Assembly (NCBI RefSeq): GCF_013618625.1
Contig: NZ_JABRWO010000003.1
Span: forward strand, 248,001-312,000
Origin: Bremerella alba
GTDB lineage: Bacteria; Planctomycetota; Planctomycetia; Pirellulales; Pirellulaceae
Direction of reading: 5' to 3'
DNA length: 64,000 bases
Positions within the stretch are counted from its first letter, which is position 1. The number at the start of each line of letters is the position of its first letter. The position numbers were made by a program, and so were the translations under genes. Positions 9,065 to 17,468 of the stretch are shown here, in pieces. The notes beneath the pieces were generated by a model that worked only from the letters and a program-made list of their open reading frames with translations, made no database searches and was not told the origin of the DNA.

Positions 9065-9095
9065 ACAAGCCGCCGAGTCATCCTCGGCGGCTTGT
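9065..9095. promoter_or_regulatory. Perfect 13-bp hairpin between rplT and pheS
   Basis: ACAAGCCGCCGAG (9065-9077) pairs without mismatch with CTCGGCGGCTTGT (9083-9095) around a 5-base loop. On the minus strand, the direction of rplT-pheS transcription, it is followed by GTTTCATGA rather than a long U-tract, so it could be a leaky terminator/attenuator or an RNA-processing stem rather than a full stop. Confidence 0.55.
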
Positions 9096-9142
9096 ATTAT
9101 TGCATCTGAGTTGGTTGCTGCCCATCCACAATGGGCTGGCAC

Positions 9143-9499
9143 TTAGGCGGCCAGGGCAGCCTTGACTTCTTCAGCGATGGCATCGAATGCACCTGGGTCG
9201 TGGATTGCCATTTCCGACAATACCTTTCGATCCAAGTTGATACCGGCTTTCTTCAGGCCGTGAATGAATTCGCTGTAACGAATGCCACGTTCGCGAGCAG
9301 CCGCGTTAAGGCGGATGATCCAGAGCTTGCGAAATTCACGCTTGCGGACCTTACGGTCGCGATAGGCATAAACGCCAGCGCGGACGAGGGTTTCCTTGAC
9401 GCTACGCAGCAGATTGCCACGACCACCACGATTACCCCGGGCCTTCTTAAAGAGGCGTTTCTTCGACTTATGGCGTGCCTTGCCGTAAGTTGTTCTCAT
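9143..9499 (-). CDS. rplT: 50S ribosomal protein L20
   Basis: Ribosomal protein L20, 118 residues, the normal length. The sequence is typical: [22 protein letters not shown], then [45 protein letters not shown] and [25 protein letters not shown]. It binds 23S rRNA early in large-subunit assembly and, in enteric and other bacteria, represses its own operon; a leader structure upstream of rpmI was not identified with confidence. It lies 135 bases downstream of rpmI and upstream of pheS. Confidence 0.98.
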   Translation of the reverse strand: MRTTYGKARHKSKKRLFKKARGNRGGRGNLLRSVKETLVRAGVYAYRDRKVRKREFRKLWIIRLNAAARERGIRYSEFIHGLKKAGINLDRKVLSEMAIHDPGAFDAIAEEVKAALAA

Positions 9500-9634
9500 C
9501 GTATTACCTGACTTTCGTCCACTGGGCCTCCATTTCCGTAAAAATGGATGTTTGTTGCCCGCGTACTGAAAAATGACACTTGAGGGTTGTTCACACGCTG
9601 TGAATCAGTTCAAGGTGTCGCCTGAATTAAAGGT

Positions 9635-9838
9635 CTAGTAGCTGTACTTGCCTAATGCTAAGCGTAGAGCCACCGATTCGGCTTCAGCCAAAACAGTAGT
9701 ACCGCGGAGGTTTCGCTTCCGCTTGTGGCTCATACGGTTTGCCAAGTGGCTCGTACCGCACTGACGGTGCTTGATCTTGCCGTTTCCGGTAATGCGGAAA
9801 CGCTTTTTGGTACCCTTATGGGTCTTCATCTTAGGCAT
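9635..9838 (-). CDS. rpmI: 50S ribosomal protein L35
   Basis: Ribosomal protein L35, 67 residues, starting at the ATG at 9838 (MPKMKTHKGTKKRFRITGNG), which matches the family N-terminus exactly; a longer frame begins 5 codons upstream. HRQCGTSHLANRMSHKRKRNLRG is diagnostic. A small dyad, ATGTCC(TTTAAT)GGACAT at 9871-9888, lies 33 bases upstream in the leader. In contrast to the usual arrangement infC is not directly upstream; the region before it belongs to a divergent gene starting at 10132, so rpmI must have its own promoter in the 293-base gap. Confidence 0.97.
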   Translation of the reverse strand: MPKMKTHKGTKKRFRITGNGKIKHRQCGTSHLANRMSHKRKRNLRGTTVLAEAESVALRLALGKYSY

Positions 9839-10131
9839 GATGCCAATCCCCAATGAATATCTGGGACGTCATGTCCTTTAATGGACATTCTTCTGATACG
9901 TGGAAACCCAATATTCTAGAGCTTTCACCTCGTCAGCGGTAGGGGGACCAACAGGAATTTGGAAAACCGCTCGGCTCGTAATGCCATCGACGCAACTTAT
10001 TGTCGCAATTGGTCTTACCTATACGGTTTTCAGCTCGAATCGACGACTGCAAGCTCGAAAATAGGCTCCGGCGTACTTAAAATAGTCATTACCCACTGAA
10101 CGATTCCTTCGCAAACGGCCAGCATACGTTA

Positions 10132-10662
10132 ATGGATGGTCCCCAGATTACTGCCTGGACGATACGTCTCGCCTTGCTTGCGCTTACGGCGAGTATCGTG
10201 CTGCGAATGGTTCGTCCCTGGGTGGCAGTGACCGTTGGGTGGCAAAGGGCAATTTGGACCACCGCATGTGGTTTGTTTCTGGCCCATATCGCCGCCGGCA
10301 TGCATTATTATCATGACTGGAGTAACGCCCAGGCCTACGCCGACACGGCTCAACAAACGTTTGACAAGTTAGGCGTGCGGTTTGGTGGAGGGATCTACGT
10401 GAATCACTTGATGGCCATCTTGTGGAGTATGGACGTTGTGTGGTGGTGGATCGCTCCGAAAAGCTACGCCGGGCGGAGCCCTCGCTGGGAGCAGTGGTTG
10501 ATTGGGTTTCTCCTGTTTATCGCCTTCAATGGCTTGATTGTGTTCAAGGAGGGGCCCCTGCGTATCGCCGGACTGATTGGGTTTTCCGTTTTGGGACTCA
10601 TCTGGCTACTCGTAACTGTACTTCCCGCACCAAGGGCCAAACTGGCCGAGTCCCCAGATTAA
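10132..10662 (+). CDS. Hypothetical integral membrane protein
   Basis: A 176-residue protein that I do not recognise. Hydrophobicity suggests four to five membrane segments: about residues 12-30, 38-60, 88-106, 118-136 and 142-162. Conserved-looking features are a GMHYYHDWSNAQAY loop and GGIYVNHLMAILWSMDVVWWW, in which His and Asp/Trp residues lie in or next to membrane segments. Starts at an ATG at 10132, divergent from rpmI, and lies only 10 bases before the glycosyltransferase at 10673, so the two are likely co-transcribed. It is part of the block that interrupts the infC-rpmI linkage. Confidence 0.7.
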   Translation: MDGPQITAWTIRLALLALTASIVLRMVRPWVAVTVGWQRAIWTTACGLFLAHIAAGMHYYHDWSNAQAYADTAQQTFDKLGVRFGGGIYVNHLMAILWSMDVVWWWIAPKSYAGRSPRWEQWLIGFLLFIAFNGLIVFKEGPLRIAGLIGFSVLGLIWLLVTVLPAPRAKLAESPD

Positions 10663-10672
10663 TCGCGAACGA

Positions 10673-12013
10673 ATGCAGCAAGCCGATCAATCAACTTCCG
10701 ACCCGCTCACCATTGCTTACCTCACCGCCGGGGGGGCTGGCATGTTTTGCGGTAGCTGCATGCGCGACAACACCGTCGCCAGGGCTATGCATCATTTAGG
10801 GCACGATGTTCATTTGCTGCCGATGTATACGCCCATTCGTGTCGACGAAGAGGACGTCAGCGAAAAGACACTCTTCTATGGCGGCATCAATGTGTATATG
10901 GAACAGAACGTGCCTGGGTATCGGTTTCTGCCGGACATGGTGACACGATGGCTCGACCAAGAGTGGATCATTCGTTGGGCCACGTCCCGCGGAATCGAGA
11001 CAAGCGCGAAGCAGCTAGGCGGGCTAACCTTGTCGGTGCTCAAAGGGAAGGACGGCAACCAGCGCAAGGAAGCACAGCGTCTGGCAAAGTGGGTCGCCGA
11101 AGAACTTCGCCCGCAGGTGGTCAATTTCAGCAATATGATGATCGCTGGCACGGCGCCGCTGTTGAAAGAGAAAATCGATTGCCCGATACTCGTGACCCTG
11201 CAAGGGGACGACATCTTCATGGATGACTTGCCCGAGCCGTACCGATCGAAGTGCTTTGCCCAGATCCGCGAGTTGGCAACCCACGTCGACGGTTTCATCG
11301 TTTTCAGCAACTACTATGCGGACTATATGGCCGAGTATTTCGGCGTTCCGCGAGCGAAATTTCACCTGGTGCCGCTGGGAATCGATTTAAGCGATTTCCC
11401 TGAGAAGCTTGACCGGCAAACTGACGTCGAGCGTCCACCCACGATCGGCTACCTTGCGCGGATGGCTCCCGAGAAAGGCTTACACGTGCTGGTCGATGCG
11501 TTCATGCATTTACGGGCAATCCCTGGGATGGAAGACGCGCGGCTCAAGATCGCTGGCTGGGCCGGCAAGCAGCAGCAGCCTTACCTGGACCAGCAGTTCG
11601 CCAAGCTGCGTAGTGCGGGGCACTTTGATGGATGCGAGTACCTGGGAACGGTAGATCGGGCCGGCAAGCTGGCCTTTTTGCATTCGATCGACGTCTTATC
11701 AGTGCCGACGGTGTACCGCGAGCCGAAGGGGCTTTTCGTGCTCGAGGCCTGGTCGGCTGGCGTGCCGGTGGTGCAGCCAGAGCATGGAGCGTTTCCCGAA
11801 TTGATTGCCGCAACCGGAGGTGGTCACTTGGTTCCGCCTGAAGACCCTATCGCACTCGCGGAAAAACTCGCCGAGGTGCTTGTCAGTCGAGAATCTTCCC
11901 GGGCGTTGGGAAAGGCCGCATCGGAAATGGTCCGCACAAAATTCGCCGCCCACGTCGCCGCGTCCGAGACGGTTGAGGTTTATCGCTCGATGCTTGCACG
12001 CAAGTCTCGCTGA
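10673..12013 (+). CDS. Glycosyltransferase family 4 (GT-B)
   Basis: A 446-residue GT4-type glycosyltransferase. The N-terminal Rossmann half begins LTIAYLTAGGAGMFCGSCMRDNTVARAM, an unusual Cys-containing version of the usual Gly-rich acceptor loop. The nucleotide-sugar half begins near residue 250 (PTIGYLARMAPEKGLHVLVDAFMHL) and contains the family signature YREPKGLFVLEAWSAGVPVVQPEHGAFPELI (EX7E motif, about residues 345-375). No signal peptide. Sugar donor and acceptor cannot be deduced. It follows the membrane protein gene by 10 bases and converges on a GT2 gene, suggesting a small cell-envelope glycosylation cluster. It does not look like BshA. Confidence 0.88.
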   Translation: MQQADQSTSDPLTIAYLTAGGAGMFCGSCMRDNTVARAMHHLGHDVHLLPMYTPIRVDEEDVSEKTLFYGGINVYMEQNVPGYRFLPDMVTRWLDQEWIIRWATSRGIETSAKQLGGLTLSVLKGKDGNQRKEAQRLAKWVAEELRPQVVNFSNMMIAGTAPLLKEKIDCPILVTLQGDDIFMDDLPEPYRSKCFAQIRELATHVDGFIVFSNYYADYMAEYFGVPRAKFHLVPLGIDLSDFPEKLDRQTDVERPPTIGYLARMAPEKGLHVLVDAFMHLRAIPGMEDARLKIAGWAGKQQQPYLDQQFAKLRSAGHFDGCEYLGTVDRAGKLAFLHSIDVLSVPTVYREPKGLFVLEAWSAGVPVVQPEHGAFPELIAATGGGHLVPPEDPIALAEKLAEVLVSRESSRALGKAASEMVRTKFAAHVAASETVEVYRSMLARKSR

Positions 12014-12021
12014 GATCACCT

Positions 12022-12064
12022 AGCCTGCCAGGCTGCGGTCGAGCGTTTGTCAGGCAGCCTTTTT
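12022..12064 (+). terminator. Possible terminator after the GT4 gene
   Basis: AGGCTGC (12030-12036) can pair with GCAGCCT (12054-12060), followed by TTTT. The stem overlaps the last codons of the convergent GT2 gene. The loop is long (17 bases), so this is a modest candidate. Confidence 0.4.
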
Positions 12065-12895
12065 GTGGAGCGTTTCGGAGGTCACGTCGTCGACTGATAT
12101 CGGTAGTAGTCGCGGCGGGGGCATCATTCCCTTTTCGACGTAAATCGAGCCGGTCTGCGACTTTTCCCACAGTGCGTTGTTACGGTCGAAGTCTTCCTGG
12201 TTGAAGAACTTCTCGTGCTCCATATGGAATAGGACCGCAGAATAGAGCGCGTTTTGACGCTTCACGCCGGTTCTCATCAGACGGGTTATAAACTCGCTGT
12301 CTTCACGCCAGAAGCCAACGAACTCTTCGTTCCAGCCATTGATCGCATCGACATCTTTTCGCCAGGTGGCGATGTTACAACCGCGGATTCCTCGCATGCC
12401 GTGGCTGCGAACGGCCAATCCTGGGATGTGGACTAGCAGGTGAAGCTTGGTGAGCCCACCGCTGAGCCAATACTTGAAAAGCTGCCAGCTATTCTCGTTC
12501 CCTTGAAAGGTATCGAACGCTTGGTAAGTGAGGAAGTTTCGGCGGCCTTGAGTGAAGTAGCCCGGCTTGGCCAGCTTTTGATGGTCGGCCACAAACATCG
12601 GGCCAGGGATGCAATCTCCATCGGTATAGATCAGGTATTCGCCGGTGCATAGCCGCGTTGCCGCATTGCGGGCCTTGCAGAGCTGCGGCATTCCGCCAAA
12701 GGGGTGCCAGGCATGCACGATCGGGAAGTCGGCCTCTTGCTGGTACTTTCGGATCACATCCGGCGTATCATCCGTAGAGCCATCGTCGGCAATGACGACC
12801 TGGTGAGGCTTGACGGTTTGATGGAGGTAGCCGTGCAGAACCTTATCCAGGTAGGACGACCGATTGTGGGTGGTGACGATGATCGACGATTTCAT
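12050..12895 (-). CDS. Glycosyltransferase family 2 (GT-A)
   Basis: A 281-residue GT2 enzyme. Start at the ATG at 12895 (MKSSIIVTTHNRSSYLDKVL), which opens the fold; 11 upstream codons in the open frame do not fit. The nucleotide-binding start SIIVTTHNR, the ADDGSTDDT motif (about residues 35-43), and the metal-binding YTDGDCIPG (DxD-like) are visible, followed by RGCNIATWRKDVDAINGWNEEFVGFWREDSEF, typical of GT2 enzymes with the ED acceptor motif. There is no membrane anchor, so it acts in the cytoplasm, presumably on a polysaccharide or lipid acceptor. Convergent with the GT4 gene and upstream of the infC terminator. Confidence 0.88.
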   Translation of the reverse strand: MKSSIIVTTHNRSSYLDKVLHGYLHQTVKPHQVVIADDGSTDDTPDVIRKYQQEADFPIVHAWHPFGGMPQLCKARNAATRLCTGEYLIYTDGDCIPGPMFVADHQKLAKPGYFTQGRRNFLTYQAFDTFQGNENSWQLFKYWLSGGLTKLHLLVHIPGLAVRSHGMRGIRGCNIATWRKDVDAINGWNEEFVGFWREDSEFITRLMRTGVKRQNALYSAVLFHMEHEKFFNQEDFDRNNALWEKSQTGSIYVEKGMMPPPRLLPISVDDVTSETLHKKAA

Positions 12896-13028
12896 GGGTT
12901 TGCCTTCCGGGGTGGCGCAGCGCAGCATCCTTGCGAGCAGCGACGCAGAACATTACCAGGGGGAAAACAAAATCAGCAAGAGCATTTAGCCGCTTCGGCA
13001 GCAGCAAGGCGAGAAAGTCTCGGCGCAT

Positions 13029-13061
13029 AAAAAAAGGCTACTTCGCGTCCGAAGTAGCCTT
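13029..13061 (-). terminator. Intrinsic terminator of infC
   Basis: A perfect 12-bp stem (13034-13045 with 13050-13061, loop CGTC) is followed on the minus strand by seven T residues (A-run 13029-13035 on the plus strand). It lies about 20 bases beyond the infC stop, so the infC message ends here and does not continue towards rpmI. Confidence 0.85.
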
Positions 13062-13081
13062 TGCGTCGATTAAATAGCCTG

Positions 13082-13633
13082 CTAGCCCGCTTTAGGGGAA
13101 ACGGTTGCCATGATCCGGCGTCCCATTTGTTTGGGAGGTGACTCAAGCTTACCGGCTTCTGCGACGAGAAGTTCGATAACTTGGGCCATCACGCGATGCC
13201 CCTCTTCAACGTGGGCCATTTCGCGACCCTTGAACTGGATCGAGACCTGGACTTTGTCTTTGTGCTGCAAAAAGGTAATCGCTTGCTTGACCTTGAATTC
13301 GATATCATGGTCACCAGTCTTGGGACGCAGACGGATTTCTTTCGTCTTGGTATGGTGCGACTGGTTTTTGTGCTGCTTCTTGCTTTGCTGATACTTGAAC
13401 TTGCCGTAATCCATGATGCGACACACTGGCGGTTTTGCGCCAGGGGCAACTTCGACAAGGTCCAAACCACCTTCTCGAGCAATGGACAAGGCTTCGTCAG
13501 TAGGCAGAACGCCTAACTGTTCCCCGTCAGCAGAAATGACTCGAATTGGTGAGATTCTAATGCGATCGTTGATTCGAGTCTGGTCGCGATTCTGATCGCG
13601 GTCTCGATCGCGAGACGAATTTCGCAGGGCGAT
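13082..13633 (-). CDS. infC: Translation initiation factor IF-3, probable ATC start
   Basis: IF-3 binds the 30S subunit and enforces correct start codon and initiator tRNA selection. The frame encodes the whole family consensus only if it extends upstream of the first TTG (13489): [30 protein letters not shown] precedes [34 protein letters not shown]. No ATG, GTG or TTG occurs in that stretch; an ATC at 13633, ten bases after AAAGG, gives a 183-residue protein, the usual IF-3 length, starting [28 protein letters not shown] starts are known for infC elsewhere, where IF-3 represses its own abnormal start. N-domain, helical linker and C-domain ([16 protein letters not shown]) are all intact. thrS lies upstream and a strong terminator follows. 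Confidence 0.93.
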   Translation of the reverse strand: MALRNSSRDRDRDQNRDQTRINDRIRISPIRVISADGEQLGVLPTDEALSIAREGGLDLVEVAPGAKPPVCRIMDYGKFKYQQSKKQHKNQSHHTKTKEIRLRPKTGDHDIEFKVKQAITFLQHKDKVQVSIQFKGREMAHVEEGHRVMAQVIELLVAEAGKLESPPKQMGRRIMATVSPKAG

Positions 13634-13915
13634 GGCTAGTGATCCTTTTAAACTAGGAAACGGGTAGAGCTAATATTATCGACTTTGTGGACAACCCGTA
13701 AAATCGTACCACATTGAAAACATTCTATCGTCAAGTTTCCGCTGCGTTAACGCACGAAAATAGGAATCGGTGAATTTTGCCACCTTTCCGGGTGGTAATG
13801 GCGGTTCTTGTTCCCTTTGTTGCGGTAAGAACCTACCGGCAGGCTGGACTCTTTCGGCCTGCCATAGATCCACGCACCCCTGTTCAGGGGGTGCGTGGTC
13901 GGTTTATTATTGCTG
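13634..13915. other. thrS-infC intergenic region with hairpins
   Basis: 282 bases without a gene. It includes a GC-rich hairpin just after thrS (CCACGCACCCCTG 13870-13882 with CAGGGGGTGCGTGG 13885-13898, one bulge), a GGCAGGC/GCCTGCC pair just beyond it and a GGTTCTT/AAGAACC pair around 13802-13832. None has a clear U-tract in the minus direction. A TTGACG (13729-13734, minus strand) may be part of the infC promoter, but no good -10 is spaced correctly. Confidence 0.45.
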
Positions 13916-15925
13916 TTAATAGCCTTCGCTGGTGGTAGCAGTGCCGGAAGTGCCCAGGCCGGCCGAGCCTTTGAAGACTTGGCGAACCACGCGATTAGCG
14001 ACTTCTTCCTTAAGCTTGTCGATCGCTTGCTGGATCTTCATCGACCCCAGGTCGCCGTCGATGCGGTCGCGTACCGAGACGGCTTCTTCATCCATCTCGC
14101 GACCCCCGATGATGAACATGTAAGGGATCAATTCCAACTGGGCGGCGCGGATCTTGGCACCGATCTTTTCAGGTCGGTAGTCGCCACTGACGCGGAAGCC
14201 GGCGGTTTGAAGCTCTTTTTCGACCTTCAACGCGTACTCGTCGAACTTCTGACTGACGGTCAAGATACGAATTTGTTCCGGAGCCAGCCATAGCGGAAAT
14301 GCTCCGGCGAAGTGTTCGATCAGCACGCCCATGAAGCGTTCCAACGACCCAAACGGGGCGCGGTGGATCATGACCGGTCGGTGTGGCTGGTTGTCTTTTC
14401 CGATGTATTCCAGGTCGAATCGTTCCGCACTGGGAAGATTGTAGTCGAGCTGAACGGTCCCCAGTTGCCATTCTCGGCCTAGACAGTCGTTAACCACGAA
14501 GTCGGCCTTGGGACCGTAAAACGCGGCTTCGCCCGCTTCGGCAGTTGCGGTGATGCCCATGTTTTTACAGACCCGCACCAACGCTTCTTCGGCCTGATCC
14601 CAGACTGCTTCCTTGCCGACGTACTTGCCGCTGTCTGGGTCGCGAAAGCCCAGTCGTACGCGGTAGTCGGTCAGCCCCAAGCTGCTCAGCACGTACTGAG
14701 TCATCTGGATGCACTTACGGAACTCGTCTTCGACTTGCTCGTCGGTGCAGAAGATGTGCGCATCGTCTTGGGTAAACCCACGCACGCGAGTCATGCCGTT
14801 CAATTCGCCCGATTGCTCGTAGCGGTAGACGGTTCCGAATTCGGACAAGCGATACGGCAATTCACGATAACTGCGTGGCCGTGACTTATAGATCATGATG
14901 TGATGCGGGCAATTCATCGGCTTGAGGAGGTATTCCTCGTCGTCGGCCTGATGAATGGGGGCGAACTGGCTGTCCTTGTAGAAAGGATAGTGCCCCGAGA
15001 TCTTGTACAGGTCGACCTTGCCGATGTTGGGGGTGACGACCGGAAGGTACTCGAATTTCTTGAGCTGTTCTCCCACGAACTCGGTCAGCAAGTTGCGAAT
15101 GATGGTTCCTTTGGGCGACCAGAGGATAAGCCCCTGCCCTACCAGCGGATTGATCGAGAACAAATCCAACTGCCGACCCAGCACGCGGTGGTCGCGGCGT
15201 TTGGCTTCTTCGATCTTGGTCAGGTGGGCTTCCAGGTCGTCCTTGTTAAAGAAAGCAGTCGCATATAGCCGCTGCAACTGGCGATTGTCGGAATCCCCTT
15301 TCCAGTAAGCGCCGGCGACCGAGAGGATTTTGTACGCGCCGATCGCTTTAGGCCGAGGAATATGGGGGCCGCGGCAAAGGTCGACGAATTCGCCTTGCTG
15401 GTAGAACGACATCGACGCGTGGTCTTTGAGCCCGGTCTCGATGTGTTCGATCTTGTACACCTGGCCCAGGTCTTTGACGACCTGCAGCGATTCATCTCGA
15501 TCGCGTTCGATGCGCTCGAACGGTTCGTCTTGCTTGATGATCTTCTTCATCTCGGCTTCGATTGCCGGGAAGTCTTCTTCGGAAAGCTTGTGCTCGAGAT
15601 CGAAGTCGTAATAGAAGCCCCCCTCGATGGTCGGGCCGAACGCCAGTTGCACTCCGTCGTACAGCCGCATGACAGCCCGGGCCATGATGTGGGCACAGCT
15701 ATGCCGCATGACCCCCAAGGCCTCTTCGTCCTTCTTGGTCAACAGGCGAAGATTGACGCTACCTTCGTCCGGCAGCTTGGTATCAAAGCCAACGACGTTG
15801 CCGTCGATCTCGCCCGCCAAGGTAGCCTTGGCCAAGCCAGGCCCAATATCGGCGGCAACCTCCATCGGGGTCACGGCGTGATCGAATTCTTTCTTAGATC
15901 CGTCGGGAAGAATGACTTCGAGCAT
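13916..15925 (-). CDS. thrS: Threonine--tRNA ligase
   Basis: Class II threonyl-tRNA synthetase, 669 residues. The N-terminal TGS domain ([14 protein letters not shown], to about residue 60), the editing domain with [14 protein letters not shown] and [15 protein letters not shown], the catalytic core with [22 protein letters not shown] (zinc-binding Cys) and [12 protein letters not shown], motif 3 near [21 protein letters not shown], and the C-terminal anticodon-binding domain ([17 protein letters not shown]) are all present. First gene of the thrS-infC pair; in E. coli ThrS represses its own translation by a tRNA-like leader, but no clear mimic was recognised here in the 450 bases upstream. 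Confidence 0.98.
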   Translation of the reverse strand: MLEVILPDGSKKEFDHAVTPMEVAADIGPGLAKATLAGEIDGNVVGFDTKLPDEGSVNLRLLTKKDEEALGVMRHSCAHIMARAVMRLYDGVQLAFGPTIEGGFYYDFDLEHKLSEEDFPAIEAEMKKIIKQDEPFERIERDRDESLQVVKDLGQVYKIEHIETGLKDHASMSFYQQGEFVDLCRGPHIPRPKAIGAYKILSVAGAYWKGDSDNRQLQRLYATAFFNKDDLEAHLTKIEEAKRRDHRVLGRQLDLFSINPLVGQGLILWSPKGTIIRNLLTEFVGEQLKKFEYLPVVTPNIGKVDLYKISGHYPFYKDSQFAPIHQADDEEYLLKPMNCPHHIMIYKSRPRSYRELPYRLSEFGTVYRYEQSGELNGMTRVRGFTQDDAHIFCTDEQVEDEFRKCIQMTQYVLSSLGLTDYRVRLGFRDPDSGKYVGKEAVWDQAEEALVRVCKNMGITATAEAGEAAFYGPKADFVVNDCLGREWQLGTVQLDYNLPSAERFDLEYIGKDNQPHRPVMIHRAPFGSLERFMGVLIEHFAGAFPLWLAPEQIRILTVSQKFDEYALKVEKELQTAGFRVSGDYRPEKIGAKIRAAQLELIPYMFIIGGREMDEEAVSVRDRIDGDLGSMKIQQAIDKLKEEVANRVVRQVFKGSAGLGTSGTATTSEGY

Positions 15926-16378
15926 GTTATGTTCGATTTCTTATCCTAAAGGCGATTTCCAGGCTCACGTGGACATCGAAACAAAGGATGTCGCTAAAAC
16001 CGCGAGGATGGATCAGGCAGGCAATGTCGTCGTTGCGATTGCCCACTGTGGTGAACCTTCTGCCGGCTGCAGGGCTCTCTGCATTTACGGTCAGAGACGG
16101 CCCTTCAACGAAACAGGTTCACCGCAAGAAGCGTATAGATTGCCTGAAGTTACGTTCTAGGAAAAGTCCAGGTTCTCATTCGACGAGAGAATTGCTCCCA
16201 TCTGTTGAGCAACCAGCCAGCTTGAGTGGGGGCATAATCGCAATTTTCGCTCCAGCCCCTTGACGTAATGACAGACTTAATGGCAAACTACGCGTTTGGT
16301 TAACCTCTGCGGGGGTGAATCACTGATAAATGCTTGCATCAGATAAGCGGTGATCGCTTGTTTGTGAGAAGCGTAAAA
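15926..16378. other. Intergenic region between thrS and tRNA-Val
   Basis: 453 bases without a supported gene; open frames here lack ribosome binding sites and family resemblance. It must hold the divergent promoters of thrS and the tRNA. A short dyad TTGCTC(N9)GAGCAA lies near 16191-16211. No T-box-like specifier or antiterminator sequence was seen. Confidence 0.5.
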
Positions 16379-16452
16379 GGGCGATTGGCTCAGTTGGTTA
16401 GAGCACTACCTTGACATGGTAGGGGTCACAGGTTCGAATCCTGTATCGCCCA
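16379..16452 (+). tRNA. tRNA-Val (anticodon GAC)
   Basis: A complete 74-base cloverleaf. Acceptor arms GGGCGAT (16379-16385) and ATCGCCC (16445-16451) pair perfectly, with discriminator A at 16452. The D arm has GCTC/GAGC around AGTTGGTTA, the anticodon stem is CTACC/GGTAG around loop TTGACAT giving anticodon GAC, and the T arm is ACAGG-TTCGAAT-CCTGT. The 3' CCA is not encoded (CTT follows), so it must be added after transcription. A strong terminator follows immediately. Confidence 0.97.
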
Positions 16453-16463
16453 CTTAAAGCACG

Positions 16464-16496
16464 AAACGGAACCCTTCTATCGGGTTCCGTTTTTTT
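16464..16496 (+). terminator. Intrinsic terminator of tRNA-Val
   Basis: AACGGAACCC (16465-16474) pairs with GGGTTCCGTT (16482-16491) around a 7-base loop and runs into seven T residues. Confidence 0.88.
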
Positions 16497-16517
16497 ATGG
16501 GCTTAGCTAAGTGCGAC

Positions 16518-16994
16518 CTAGCCCTGCAGCTTGCTCACTTCTTCAAGCACCTTTGCGTCGTGCCCGTCGACCTGAACGCGTTTCCATACTTTTGCCACTT
16601 TGCCATCGGGATCGATTAGGAACGTGCTGCGCTGAATGCCCATGCTTACTTTGCCGTACATGTTCTTCTCGCGCCAAGCACCGTATTTTTCCGCCAGCTT
16701 GTGGTCTTTGTCGACCAGCAGGGGAAAGTTGAGCTGATACTTTTCTTTGAACTTGAGGTGGCTGTCCTTGTCGTCGGGGCTTACCCCAAGCACCGTGACG
16801 CCGTGCTTTACTAGTTCGCTCTGGCGATCGCGGAAAGCGCAAGCCTCTTTTGTGCAGCCTGGGGTGTCGTCTTTCGGGTAGAAGTACAGGACGACGATCG
16901 AGCCCTGGAGGTCCGAAAGCTTCACTTTCGAGCCGTCGTCTGCTGTCAATGTGAAACTGGGGGCTTTAGAGCCGGCTTCAACCCATTCTGCCAT
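16518..16994 (-). CDS. bcp: Thioredoxin-dependent peroxiredoxin, Bcp/PrxQ type
   Basis: A 158-residue peroxiredoxin that reduces hydrogen and organic peroxides using thioredoxin. The start is the ATG at 16994 ([16 protein letters not shown]); an upstream in-frame start adds three residues. The peroxidatic Cys47 lies in [14 protein letters not shown] and the resolving Cys52 five residues later, the spacing of atypical two-Cys PrxQ enzymes. The conserved [16 protein letters not shown] block is near the C-terminus. No signal peptide. Stands alone, convergent with the tRNA-Val gene. Confidence 0.95.
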   Translation of the reverse strand: MAEWVEAGSKAPSFTLTADDGSKVKLSDLQGSIVVLYFYPKDDTPGCTKEACAFRDRQSELVKHGVTVLGVSPDDKDSHLKFKEKYQLNFPLLVDKDHKLAEKYGAWREKNMYGKVSMGIQRSTFLIDPDGKVAKVWKRVQVDGHDAKVLEEVSKLQG

Positions 16995-17003
16995 TAAACT
17001 CAC

Positions 17004-17468
17004 TCCTAAGGGCTATAGCGAGGCGGAATGCCTCGAAGTGTGGGGATTGGCGTAATCAATAATCGACCTAAGTCATGGACCGCCAACTGTTTTTGCGCAA
17101 CTGACCTTATCAAAAAGTCAAATCAGATGTCGGGGAATCCATCGGAAATCTTGAGTGATTCTGCCACTTATTGGTTTTTTTAGGGTCATTCGTTGTATAT
17201 AACAAATGCTGTGGCGAATTGGCAGGTTGTTCGTTGAAGGGGCAACTCACGAACAGCTGACTGCCAGCAAGCGGCCAAGGGTGGATTGGTTGGTGCTTGC
17301 TCGATTGGTTTCCCCACTACCGGAACATGTCCAATCCCTCCGTGGTTTGATTGCCCGTGTTCAAACCACACCTATCCCATTCAAAACCCCATCCTTGATT
17401 GCATCGCTTCTCCTGGCCCAGGCAGAGCCGTTTGTGATCAAAGCATGTGTGATTTCGAGAAGAGGCGG
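17004..17468. other. Upstream region of the dockerin-repeat gene
   Basis: 465 bases between a minus-strand and a plus-strand gene. Open frames cover part of it, including an upstream extension of the following gene to 17286 and another frame at 17206-17472, but their sequence is Cys/Pro-rich and unlike a secreted protein start, so I treat it as non-coding. TTGTATATAACA near 17192-17204 could be a -10 region. Confidence 0.45.

Noticed and set aside
10673-12013. GT4 gene as a BshA for bacillithiol synthesis with bshB1
   Set aside because: The N-terminal loop and length differ from BshA; the gene is linked to a membrane protein and a GT2 gene instead.
15926-16378. T-box or tRNA-like leader controlling thrS
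   Set aside because: No specifier, antiterminator motif or clear anticodon-like arm was found by eye.
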